Assembly (NCBI RefSeq): GCF_021287135.1
Contig: NZ_JAJTBB010000079.1
Location: 42,833 to 106,832 of the forward strand
Source of the DNA: Acidovorax sp.
Lineage (GTDB): Bacteria; Pseudomonadota; Gammaproteobacteria; Burkholderiales; Burkholderiaceae_C
Length of the DNA stretch: 64,000 nucleotides
Direction of reading: 5' to 3'
This document shows, one piece after another, positions 54,003 through 61,813 of the stretch. Both the position numbers and the translations under genes were made by a program. A model generated the notes under the pieces. The model had not been told where the DNA came from. It did no database searches and saw nothing but the letters and a program-made list of their open reading frames with translations. How positions within the stretch are numbered: position 1 is the stretch's first letter; every line of letters starts with the position of its first letter.

Positions 54003-54891
54003 GGCCGGCCCCCTCGTTGCTGGCGGTGCCCACGCGCTGCATCCAGTTGTAGAGGATGAAGCACAAGAGCAGGATGATGAAGAAATAGATCAGCGAGAAC
54101 GCTGCCGCAGGGCCCAGGTCGAACTGGCCCACGGCCTTGGTGGTGAGGTACTGGCTGAGGAAGGTGGTGGCATTGCCCGGCCCGCCGCCCGTGAGCACGA
54201 AGGGCTCGGTGTAGATCATGAAAGAGTCCATGAAGCGCAGCAGCACGGCAATCATCAGCACGCCGCGCATCTTGGGCAGCTGGATGTAGCGGAACACCGC
54301 GAACTTGCTGGCGCCGTCGATGCGCGCGGCCTGGTAGTACGCGTCCGGGATGGAGCGCAGCCCGGCAAAGGCCAGCAGGGCCACCAGGGGCGTCCAGTGC
54401 CATACATCCATCAGCAGCACCGTGAGCCAGGCGTGCGTGGCGTTGCCGGTGTAGCTGTAGTCGATGCCCGCCTCCTGCAGCAGCCGGCCCATGAGGCCGA
54501 TGTCGGCACGGCCGTAGATCTGCCAGATGGTGCCCACCACGTTCCACGGAATCAGCAGCGACAGCGCCACCGTGACCAGCACGGCGGATGACTTCCAGCC
54601 CTGGGCGGGCATGGACAGCGCGAGCAGGATGCCCAGCGGAATCTCCACCGCCAGCACGGCCAGCGAGAAGGTGAGCTGGCGCAGCAGCGCGGCGTGCAGT
54701 TCCTCGTCGCGCATCACCTGCACGAACCATTCGGTGCCCACGAACACGCGGCGCTCGGGGCTGATGATGTCCTGCACCGAGTAGTTCACCACCGTCATCA
54801 GCGGCAGGATGGCCGAGAAGGCCACGCACAGGATCACCGGCAGGATCAGGAACCAGGCCTTCTGGTTCACGGGCTTGGTCGTAACGCTCAT
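53995..54891 (-). CDS. glpP: Glycerol ABC transporter permease (first)
   Basis: A 298-residue MalF-like permease with six helices. The EAA loop is SIPDAYYQAARIDGASKFAVFRYIQLPKMRG. It opens MSVTTKPVNQKAWFLILPVILCVAFSAILPLM and its start overlaps the stop of the second ATPase gene by 4 bp. Confidence 0.93.
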   Translation of the reverse strand: MSVTTKPVNQKAWFLILPVILCVAFSAILPLMTVVNYSVQDIISPERRVFVGTEWFVQVMRDEELHAALLRQLTFSLAVLAVEIPLGILLALSMPAQGWKSSAVLVTVALSLLIPWNVVGTIWQIYGRADIGLMGRLLQEAGIDYSYTGNATHAWLTVLLMDVWHWTPLVALLAFAGLRSIPDAYYQAARIDGASKFAVFRYIQLPKMRGVLMIAVLLRFMDSFMIYTEPFVLTGGGPGNATTFLSQYLTTKAVGQFDLGPAAAFSLIYFFIILLLCFILYNWMQRVGTASNEGAGHE

Positions 54892-55979
54892 TGGGCGACC
54901 TCCACGGTCAGCAACTGTTCGTTCTGGTAGTAGCAGGTGTGCGTGCCCAGCACCTGCAGCCAGGCCGTGTCACCGGCCGATGGCAGACGGGTTTCAGGCG
55001 CGAAGCGCGCCTTGAGCGTGTGCTCCCCTACCTTGGCGGTCAGCATCAAATACGTGCCGATGTCCTGCACCTGCGCCACCGTGCAGGGCAGCGCGCCGGG
55101 CTGTTGCGGCTGGGCCAGGGCCAGGTACTCGGGCCGGATGCCGACCTGCAGGGCGCCATCGGGCAGCGCACGGCCCACCGGGCTGACCAGGCGGTGTGCC
55201 GCCACGGTGAGGCTGCCGCCCTCGCTGTGCGCCGGCAAAAAGTTCATGCCGGGCGAGCCGATGAAGTGGCCCACGAAGGTGTGCGCAGGCCGCTCGAACA
55301 GCGCGTCGGCCGAGCCCACCTGCACGGCCTTGCCGCGCGTCATCACCACCACCTGGTCGGCGAAGGTGAGCGCCTCGACCTGGTCGTGCGTCACGTAGAT
55401 CAGCGTGAGCTTCAGCTCGTGGTGGATCTGCTTGAGCTTGCGCCGCAGCTGCCACTTGAGGTGCGGGTCGATCACGGTGAGCGGCTCGTCGAACAGCACG
55501 GCCGCGACGTCCGAGCGCACCAGTCCCCGGCCCAGCGAGATCTTCTGCTTCTGGTCCGCCGACAGGCCCGCGGCACGCATGTTCAGCTGGTGGCTCATCT
55601 CCAGCATCTCAGCGATGGCACCCACGCGCTGCCGGATCTGCGCCTCGGGCACCTTGCGGTTCTTGAGCGGGAACGCCAGGTTCTCGGCCACCGTCATGGT
55701 GTCGTAGATCACGGGGAACTGGAACACCTGTGCGATGTTGCGCTCCTGCGGGCTGGCGCGCGTCACGTCGCGGCCGTCGAACAGCACCTTGCCATGCGAG
55801 GGCACGAGCAGGCCCGACATGATGTTGAGCATGGTGGTCTTGCCGCAGCCCGAGGGGCCGAGCAGCGCATACGCGCCGCCGTCCTCGAACTCCATCTTGA
55901 GCGGCAGCAGCGCGTAGTCGCTGTCCTGCTGCGGGTTCGGCTTGTACGAATGCGCCAGGTCCAGGCTGATGCGGGCCAT
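54888..55979 (-). CDS. glpT: Glycerol ABC transporter ATPase with degenerate signature motif
   Basis: A 363-residue ATPase. Walker A GPSGCGKT (41-48), Walker B VLFDE (161-165) and the switch His198 (YVTHDQ) are intact, but the ABC signature is LSADQ (139-143) instead of LSGGQ. A TOBE-like C-terminal domain follows. MARISLDLAHSY at 55979 is the start, 1 bp after the stop of the other ATPase gene. With its partner it forms an asymmetric heterodimer. The glpT name follows the rhizobial glycerol operon, not the E. coli antiporter. Confidence 0.9.
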   Translation of the reverse strand: MARISLDLAHSYKPNPQQDSDYALLPLKMEFEDGGAYALLGPSGCGKTTMLNIMSGLLVPSHGKVLFDGRDVTRASPQERNIAQVFQFPVIYDTMTVAENLAFPLKNRKVPEAQIRQRVGAIAEMLEMSHQLNMRAAGLSADQKQKISLGRGLVRSDVAAVLFDEPLTVIDPHLKWQLRRKLKQIHHELKLTLIYVTHDQVEALTFADQVVVMTRGKAVQVGSADALFERPAHTFVGHFIGSPGMNFLPAHSEGGSLTVAAHRLVSPVGRALPDGALQVGIRPEYLALAQPQQPGALPCTVAQVQDIGTYLMLTAKVGEHTLKARFAPETRLPSAGDTAWLQVLGTHTCYYQNEQLLTVEVAQ

Positions 55980-55980
55980 C

Positions 55981-57069
55981 TCAGCGCCCTCCTTGTGCGG
56001 CGGCGGGGCGCGCGGGCGCCCATGCCAGGGTTCCATCGGCGCCAAACACGTAGGCCTGCGATGGGTCCAGGTGCAGCGTGAGAGCGGTGCCCAGCTCGAA
56101 GTAGTGCACGCCCGTGAGCTGCGCCACCACCTCGCCCCAGGGCGTGGCTGCGTGCACGAAGGTGTCCGAGCCGGAGATTTCCGCCAGCTCCACCACCCCG
56201 GCCACGCTCACGTCGCCCGGGCGGGCCTGCACGCGCAGCGCGCTGGCGCGCACCCCCACGGTCACGGCACCGGCGCCGGCCGCTGCCGGCAGCGGCACCG
56301 CCAGTTCCAGCCCGCCCGGCAGGCGCACGCCCCCCGCCACGGCCGTGGCGGGCAGCAGGTTCATCGGCGGGTCGCTGAAGGCGCGGGCCACGCGCAGCGA
56401 GTTGGGTGCGTGGAAGACCTCGGCCGTGGGGCCGTACTGCAGCAGCCGGCCCTCGTCCAGCACGGCGGTGTAGCCGCCCAGCAGCAGCGCCTCGCCCGGC
56501 TCGGTGGTGGCGTACACCACGGTCGACTGGCCAGCGGCAAACAGCTGGGTCAGTTCTTCGCGCAGCTCTTCGCGCAGCTTGTAGTCCAGGTTCACCAAGG
56601 GCTCGTCCAGCAGCATCAGCGGCGCGCCCTTGGCCAGGGCGCGGGCCAGCGCCACGCGCTGCTGCTGGCCGCCGGACAGCTCGGCCGGGTAGCGGTCGAG
56701 GAACATGTCGATGTGCAGCCGCTGCGCAATCTCGCGCACCCGGGCCTCGATGTTCTTCTCGCCCCGCAGCTTCAGCGGCGAGGCAATGTTGGCCGCCACC
56801 TTCATGGACGGGTAGTTGATGAACTGCTGGTACACCATGGCCACGTTGCGCTCGCGCACCGGCATGCCGGTCACGTCCACGCCGTCCACCGTCACCCGGC
56901 CGGCGGTGGGCGCGTCCAGCCCGGCCATGATGCGCATCAGGCTCGTCTTGCCCGCCTGGGTGGCGCCCAGCAGCACCGTGACGGCGCCGCTGTGCAGCGC
57001 CAGGCTCATGTCGTACAGCCAGGTTTGCGGCCCGACCTTCTTGCTGATGCTGTCCAATGCCAGCTGCAT
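55981..57069 (-). CDS. glpS: Glycerol ABC transporter ATPase without switch histidine
   Basis: A 362-residue ATPase, the first gene of the transport operon. Walker A GATQAGKT (35-42), Gln81, signature LSGGQ (131-135) and Walker B LMLLDE (151-156) are normal. The switch position reads YATTEPGEA, with Thr189 where His is expected. The C-terminal regulatory domain is about 230-362. ATG at 57069, next to the operator region shared with the divergent regulator. Confidence 0.9.
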   Translation of the reverse strand: MQLALDSISKKVGPQTWLYDMSLALHSGAVTVLLGATQAGKTSLMRIMAGLDAPTAGRVTVDGVDVTGMPVRERNVAMVYQQFINYPSMKVAANIASPLKLRGEKNIEARVREIAQRLHIDMFLDRYPAELSGGQQQRVALARALAKGAPLMLLDEPLVNLDYKLREELREELTQLFAAGQSTVVYATTEPGEALLLGGYTAVLDEGRLLQYGPTAEVFHAPNSLRVARAFSDPPMNLLPATAVAGGVRLPGGLELAVPLPAAAGAGAVTVGVRASALRVQARPGDVSVAGVVELAEISGSDTFVHAATPWGEVVAQLTGVHYFELGTALTLHLDPSQAYVFGADGTLAWAPARPAAAQGGR

Positions 57070-57150
57070 CGCGCTTGCCTTTCTTGCGCCCCGCGCCGGG
57101 GCCTAAAGCGGCCCGCGCACAACGGGGCACCGCGTTTTCGATTGCGATGA

Positions 57151-57212
57151 TTTTTGTTCGTTTTTGATCATGTCGAATCAAGGTTTACCCTTAACGAGTT
57201 CCTTTTTGTTCG
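57151..57212. promoter_or_regulatory. GlpR operator region between the glycerol transport operon and glpR
   Basis: Two direct TTTTTGTTCG words (57151-57160 and 57203-57212), 52 bp apart or about five helical turns, bracket GGTTTACCCTTAA (57182-57194), which is identical to the glpD-upstream palindrome's right part. TTTGTTCG also resembles half sites of E. coli GlpR. Confidence 0.65.
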
Positions 57213-57250
57213 ATTTAAAGTACCTCCACCCCCTGAAACCGAGCATTCGC

Positions 57251-58015
57251 GTGAATACGAACCCCCGGCAACTGCTGCTTCTTGAAGAGGTCCGCGCGCG
57301 CAAGTCCGCCACCGTGGAACAACTGGCCGACACCCTGGGCGTGACCTTGCAAACCGTGCGCCGCGACGTGCAGCGCCTGGCCGAGGCCGGGCTGCTCACC
57401 CGCTTTCACGGTGGCGTGCGCGTGCCCAGCTCCACGGTGGAGAACCTGGCGCATACCCAGCGCGAAACGCTCCATGCCGAAGGCAAGGCGCGCATTGCCC
57501 GCGCGGTGGCGCAGCAGGTGCCCAACGACTGCTCGCTGATCCTGAACATCGGCACCACCACCGAGGCCATCGCCAAGGCGCTGCTGCACCACCGCGGCCT
57601 GCGCGTGATCACCAACAACCTGAACGTGGCCGCCATCCTGAGCAGCAACCCCGAGTGCGAGGTCATCGTGGCCGGCGGCGTGGTGCGTGCGCGCGACCGC
57701 GGCATCGTGGGCGAGGCGGCGGTGGACTTCATCCGCCAGTTCAAGGTGGACATCGCGCTCATCGGCATCTCGGGCATCGAGCCCGACGGCTCGCTGCGCG
57801 ACTTCGACTACCGCGAGGTCAAGGTCGCCCAGACCATCATTGCCCACGCCCGCGAGGTCTGGCTGGCGGCCGACCAGAGCAAGTTCAACCGCCCGGCGAT
57901 GGTGCAGCTGGCGACGCTGAATCAGATCGGGCGGCTTTTCACGGACGCGCCGCCGCCAGAGCCCTTCCCTGCCCTGTTGCAGGACGCCGGCGTCATCTGC
58001 ACCGTGGCGGCATGA
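57251..58015 (+). CDS. glpR: DeoR/GlpR family transcriptional repressor
   Basis: A 254-residue DeoR-type regulator: HTH at about residues 10-60 (RKSATVEQLADTLGVTLQTVRRDVQRLAEAGLLTR), then the sugar-phosphate sensor domain (NIGTTTEAIAKALL, GGVVRARDRGIVGEAAVDFIRQF). GTG 57251 is chosen because it gives the standard length of GlpR; earlier in-frame ATG codons would put operators inside the gene. It is divergent from the transport operon and upstream of glpK, so it probably represses both, and glpD, until glycerol-3-phosphate binds. Confidence 0.9.
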   Translation: MNTNPRQLLLLEEVRARKSATVEQLADTLGVTLQTVRRDVQRLAEAGLLTRFHGGVRVPSSTVENLAHTQRETLHAEGKARIARAVAQQVPNDCSLILNIGTTTEAIAKALLHHRGLRVITNNLNVAAILSSNPECEVIVAGGVVRARDRGIVGEAAVDFIRQFKVDIALIGISGIEPDGSLRDFDYREVKVAQTIIAHAREVWLAADQSKFNRPAMVQLATLNQIGRLFTDAPPPEPFPALLQDAGVICTVAA

Positions 58016-58020
58016 TGTCC

Positions 58021-58101
58021 CCCCCTGAGTCGCCTGCGGCGCCTTCCCCCGAGGGGGACGACGCCCTCGCTGCGGGGCGGCCCTTGCTCGGCGTCCACTG
58101 G
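58021..58101 (+). repeat. Long intergenic repeat, copy 2
   Basis: An 81-bp element after the glpR stop, the inverted partner of 53104-53185 with only a few differences. It separates glpR from glpK. Hairpins within it may end the glpR transcript. Confidence 0.85.
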
Positions 58102-58169
58102 CCTGGGCCGCGCACGGAACCAGCGCAGCGGACACACAATCGATCCAAGAATTACCGAGACCCGTCACG

Positions 58170-59663
58170 ATGACCTACCTGCTCGCACTCGACCAAGGCA
58201 CCTCCAGCTCCCGCAGCATCGTGTTCGACGAACGCGGCCACATCGTGGCGCAGGCACAGCGGGAGCTGCCGCAGATCTACCCCCAGCCCGGCTGGGTGGA
58301 GCACGACCCGCTGGAGATCTGGCGCACCCAGCTGGCCACCGCGCGCGATGCGCTGGCCCAGGCGGGCACCACGGCCCGCCATGTGCGCGCCGTGGGCATC
58401 ACCAACCAGCGCGAGACCACCGTGCTGTGGAACCGCAAGACCGGCCAGCCCGTGCACCACGCCATCGTGTGGCAGGACCGGCGCGCCGAACCCGCCTGCG
58501 CGCAGCTGCGCGAGCAGGGCCACGCAGGCACCATCCAGGCCAAGACGGGGCTGCTGATCGACGCGTATTTCTCGGGCACCAAGCTGCAGTGGCTGCTGGA
58601 CCACGTGCCCGGCGCGCGCGAGGCGGCCGAGCGCGGCGAGCTGGCGTTTGGCACGGTGGACAGCTGGCTGATGTGGCAGCTCACCCACGGCCAGCGGCAC
58701 GTGACGGACGTGAGCAACGCCTCGCGCACCATGCTGTTCAACGTGCACACCAACCAGTGGGACGAGGACCTGCTGGCGCTGCTGCGCATCCCCAAGGCGC
58801 TGATGCCCGAAGTGCTGCCCTCCAGCGCCCACTTCGGCGACACCGCGGCCGACCTGCTGGGCCACCCCATCCGCATCGGCGGCGTGGCGGGCGACCAGCA
58901 AAGCGCACTGTTCGGCCAGGCCTGCTTCACGGCCGGCATGGCCAAGAACACCTATGGCACGGGCTGTTTCATGCTGATGCACACGGGCGGCGCGTTCCAG
59001 ACTTCGCACAACGGCCTGCTCACCACGAGCGCGGCACAGGTTTCCGCGAAGCCCGAGTTCGCCATGGAGGGCAGCGTGTTCGTGGGCGGTGCCGTGGTGC
59101 AGTGGCTGCGCGACGGCCTGCGCGCCATCACCAACAGCAGCGAGGTCGAGTCGCTGGCGCAAAGCGTGCCGGATTCGGGCGGCGTGATGATGGTGCCCGC
59201 CTTCACCGGCCTGGGCGCGCCTTACTGGAAGCCCGATTCGCGCGGCACCATCACGGGCCTCACGCGCGGCACCACCATTGCCCACATTGCCCGCGCCGCG
59301 CTGGAGAGCATCGCCTACCAGAGCGCTGCCCTGCTGCAGGCCATGAGCCGCGACGCCGTGGCCGCCGGCGGCGCCCCGGTGAGCGAGCTGCGCGTGGACG
59401 GCGGCGCGTGCGTGAACGATCTGCTGATGCAGTTCCAGGCCGACCTGCTGGGCATTCCGGTGGTGCGGCCTGCGGTGATCGAAACCACCGCCCTGGGCGC
59501 GGCGTACCTCGCGGGCCTGTCGAGCGGCGTGTACGCCAGCACCGGCGAACTCTCCCAACTGTGGCGCGCTGACCGCCGCTTTGTGCCCACGCTGGGCAAT
59601 GCGCGGGCGCAGGAGCTGATGGCGAACTGGGAGCGGGCGGTGCGCCAGACAGTAGCGGAGTAG
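58170..59663 (+). CDS. glpK: Glycerol kinase
   Basis: A 497-residue FGGY kinase phosphorylating glycerol to glycerol-3-phosphate. Seen: the N-terminal phosphate-binding [48 protein letters not shown]-type [29 protein letters not shown] and [15 protein letters not shown]. Length is standard. It lies downstream of glpR on the plus strand and completes glycerol use with glpD and the transporter. Confidence 0.98.
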   Translation: MTYLLALDQGTSSSRSIVFDERGHIVAQAQRELPQIYPQPGWVEHDPLEIWRTQLATARDALAQAGTTARHVRAVGITNQRETTVLWNRKTGQPVHHAIVWQDRRAEPACAQLREQGHAGTIQAKTGLLIDAYFSGTKLQWLLDHVPGAREAAERGELAFGTVDSWLMWQLTHGQRHVTDVSNASRTMLFNVHTNQWDEDLLALLRIPKALMPEVLPSSAHFGDTAADLLGHPIRIGGVAGDQQSALFGQACFTAGMAKNTYGTGCFMLMHTGGAFQTSHNGLLTTSAAQVSAKPEFAMEGSVFVGGAVVQWLRDGLRAITNSSEVESLAQSVPDSGGVMMVPAFTGLGAPYWKPDSRGTITGLTRGTTIAHIARAALESIAYQSAALLQAMSRDAVAAGGAPVSELRVDGGACVNDLLMQFQADLLGIPVVRPAVIETTALGAAYLAGLSSGVYASTGELSQLWRADRRFVPTLGNARAQELMANWERAVRQTVAE

Positions 59664-59740
59664 CTCCCCCTGAGGCGCTGCGCGCCTCGGTGCTGGCCGC
59701 CACAGGCGGCAGCTCTTCGGGGAGCCCTTGCTTTGGCCGC
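59664..59740 (+). repeat. Related GC-rich intergenic repeat with hairpin after glpK
   Basis: CTCCCCCTGAGGCGCTGC starts a repeat-like stretch with a 7-bp hairpin, GAGGCGC (59672-59678) and GCGCCTC (59682-59688), followed by GGGGAGCCCTTGC. It shares the CCCCCTGAG start and GCCCTTGCT part with the 80-bp family but is not a full copy. It may act as the glpK terminator. Confidence 0.5.
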
Positions 59741-59819
59741 GCCAGTTGCACGAGTCTTCGAGCAACTCGTAGGTCTAGCGGCGCTACCATCGGCTCTCCC
59801 TTTCCAGCCTGCCCGCAAA

Positions 59820-60665
59820 ATGACCTCCCCCGCTCCAGCCACAGCAAACTCCTCCCTCCCCACCATCGCCTTCATCGGCGGCGGCAACATGGCCAGCGCC
59901 ATCATTGGCGGGCTGATCCACCAGGGCCATCCGGCCCGCCAGATCGAGGTGGTGGAGCCCTATGCCCCGGCGCGCGAAGCGCTGCTCAAGAACTTCGGCA
60001 TCGCGGCGCAACCCGAAGCCGGGCCCGCGCTGCAGCGCGCCAGCATCGTGGTCTGGGCCGTGAAGCCCCAGACCTTCAAGGACGCCGCCGCGCAGGCCAA
60101 GGCGCACACGGCCCAGGCCCTGCACCTGAGCGTGGCCGCCGGCATCCGCTCGGACAGCATTGCGCAGTGGCTCGGCAGCGAGCGCATCGTGCGCACCATG
60201 CCCAACACCCCTGCACTGGTGGGCAAGGGCATGAGCGCGCTCTATGCCCGCCCGGCCGTGGGCGCCGCGGAACGCGCGCAGGTCGAGGTCATCCTGGCCA
60301 GCACGGGCGAGTTCCTGTGGGTGGAAACCGAAAAGCAGCTCGACGCCGTGACGGCGCTGTCGGGCTCGGGCCCTGCGTATGTCTTTTACTTCCTGGAAGC
60401 GATGACGCGCGCGGGCACCGCCATGGGGCTGCCCGAAGCACAGGCGCACCGGCTGGCGGTGGGCACCTTCGTGGGCGCGTCCGAGCTGGCCCGCCGCTCC
60501 GACGAGCCCCCGGCCGTGCTGCGCGAACGCGTCACGTCCAAGGGCGGCACCACCTACGCGGCCCTGCAGTCCCTGGAGGCCAGCGGCGTCGCAGCGGCGT
60601 TCGAAGCCGCCATGCGCGCGGCGGAGCAACGCGCGCATGAACTGGGCAATGAATTCGGCACTTGA
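59820..60665 (+). CDS. proC: Pyrroline-5-carboxylate reductase
   Basis: A 281-residue enzyme for the last step of proline synthesis (P5C plus NAD(P)H to proline). Rossmann motif FIGGGNMASAIIGGL, VWAVKPQ, RTMPNTPALVGKGM, and the signature ALSGSGPAYVFYFLEAM ... VTSKGGTTYAAL. ATG 59820 gives normal length; in-frame upstream codons lie in the repeat-like region. Confidence 0.97.
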   Translation: MTSPAPATANSSLPTIAFIGGGNMASAIIGGLIHQGHPARQIEVVEPYAPAREALLKNFGIAAQPEAGPALQRASIVVWAVKPQTFKDAAAQAKAHTAQALHLSVAAGIRSDSIAQWLGSERIVRTMPNTPALVGKGMSALYARPAVGAAERAQVEVILASTGEFLWVETEKQLDAVTALSGSGPAYVFYFLEAMTRAGTAMGLPEAQAHRLAVGTFVGASELARRSDEPPAVLRERVTSKGGTTYAALQSLEASGVAAAFEAAMRAAEQRAHELGNEFGT

Positions 60666-60669
60666 ATCA

Positions 60670-60717
60670 TTTTTGGCCTCCAGCCCTTATCCATCAAGCG
60701 CAAGCAGCTATGAATTA
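60670..60717 (-). repeat. Comamonadaceae-type GCTAT repeat, copy 5, overlapping the ubiA end
   Basis: Reverse copy: TTTTGGCCTCCAGC, then CTTATCCATCAAGCGC and AAGCAGCTATG. Its AGCTA supplies the TAG stop (60710-60708) of ubiA, and the closing ATAGC arm of the hairpin is lost. Confidence 0.75.
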
Positions 60718-61607
60718 GTGAGCACCGAGCGCACCAGGTAGCTGCCCGCAATGCCCGCGAACACCGTGGCGCCCAGCCAGTGGTTGATGCGGAAGGCGCG
60801 GAAGCAGCCCTCGCGCGTGCGGGTGCGGATCAGCGAGAAATGCCAAGCCGCCTGGGCCAGGGCGGCGGCAAGCGCTACGTAAAAAATAGCGCCCAGCGCA
60901 TACGGGGCCAGCGCTACCGCCCAAATACCGATGAAAAGCAGGTAGAACAGCACGATGCCCGCCACATCGAACCGCCCCAGCGTGATGGCAGACGTCTTGA
61001 TGCCGATCTTCAGGTCGTCGTCGCGGTCCACCATGGCGTATTCGGTGTCGTAAGCCAGCACCCAGAACAGGTTGCCCAGCCACATCCACCACGCCACGGC
61101 CGGCACGCGGCCCTGCACGGCGGCAAAGGCAATGACGATGCCGAAGTTGAACGCGATGCCCAGCACCGCCTGCGGCATGGCGATGAGGCGCTTGGTGAAC
61201 GGGTAGGCAATGGCCACCAGCAGCGCGGGCACCGACCAGGCCACGGCCGCCGCGTTGGTGGTGAGCACCAGGCCGAAGGCCGCCAGCGCCAGCACCGCGC
61301 CCAGGCCCAGCGCCTCCTTCACGCCCACAGCGCCGGTGGTCACGGGCCGCTGCGCGGTGCGCTTGACGTGCTTGTCGAAGTCGCGGTCGGCCACGTCGTT
61401 CACGCAGCAGCCCGCGCTGCGCATGAGGATGGTGCCCAGCACGAACACGATGAGCAGGTGCCAGCCCGGAAAACCGTCGGCCGCGATCCACAGCGCGCTG
61501 AGCGTGGGCCACAGGCACACCAGCCAGCCGGCCGGACGGTCCCAGCGGATGAGGTCCAGGTACAGGGCAAGGCGGCTGCGGGCAGGGGCGGCAACAGGGG
61601 CGGACAT
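60708..61607 (-). CDS. ubiA: 4-hydroxybenzoate polyprenyltransferase
   Basis: A 299-residue membrane enzyme attaching the prenyl chain to 4-hydroxybenzoate in ubiquinone synthesis. About eight helices; the two Mg-diphosphate motifs are Asn70-Asp71-x2-Asp74-x3-Asp78 (NDVADRDFD) and [15 protein letters not shown] 61607 gives the family length. The gene converges with proC, and its last codons and stop overlap an intergenic repeat. Confidence 0.96.
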   Translation of the reverse strand: MSAPVAAPARSRLALYLDLIRWDRPAGWLVCLWPTLSALWIAADGFPGWHLLIVFVLGTILMRSAGCCVNDVADRDFDKHVKRTAQRPVTTGAVGVKEALGLGAVLALAAFGLVLTTNAAAVAWSVPALLVAIAYPFTKRLIAMPQAVLGIAFNFGIVIAFAAVQGRVPAVAWWMWLGNLFWVLAYDTEYAMVDRDDDLKIGIKTSAITLGRFDVAGIVLFYLLFIGIWAVALAPYALGAIFYVALAAALAQAAWHFSLIRTRTREGCFRAFRINHWLGATVFAGIAGSYLVRSVLTNS

Positions 61608-61813
61608 GGCGGACAACAGGCAAAAAGAAGCGGACAAGGGCGGGCACCCCAGGCGGTGCCGGCGGGCGCACCGAATGTAGCAGCCATGCCCGCCGCACCA
61701 CGGTGCGCAGATGCCCCGACGCCGGCGCGGGACGTCCCGCATACGGAACGGGGAAAACCGTTAAAGTCGCGCGTTCCCCAACCACCCGACGCTCTCCTCC
61801 GGAGCCGTGCCGC

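Noticed and set aside
57164-57250. Earlier TTG/ATG start for glpR adding 29 residues
   Set aside because: It would place the two TTTTTGTTCG words and GGTTTACCCTTAA inside or against the gene, and the extra residues are unlike DeoR N-termini.
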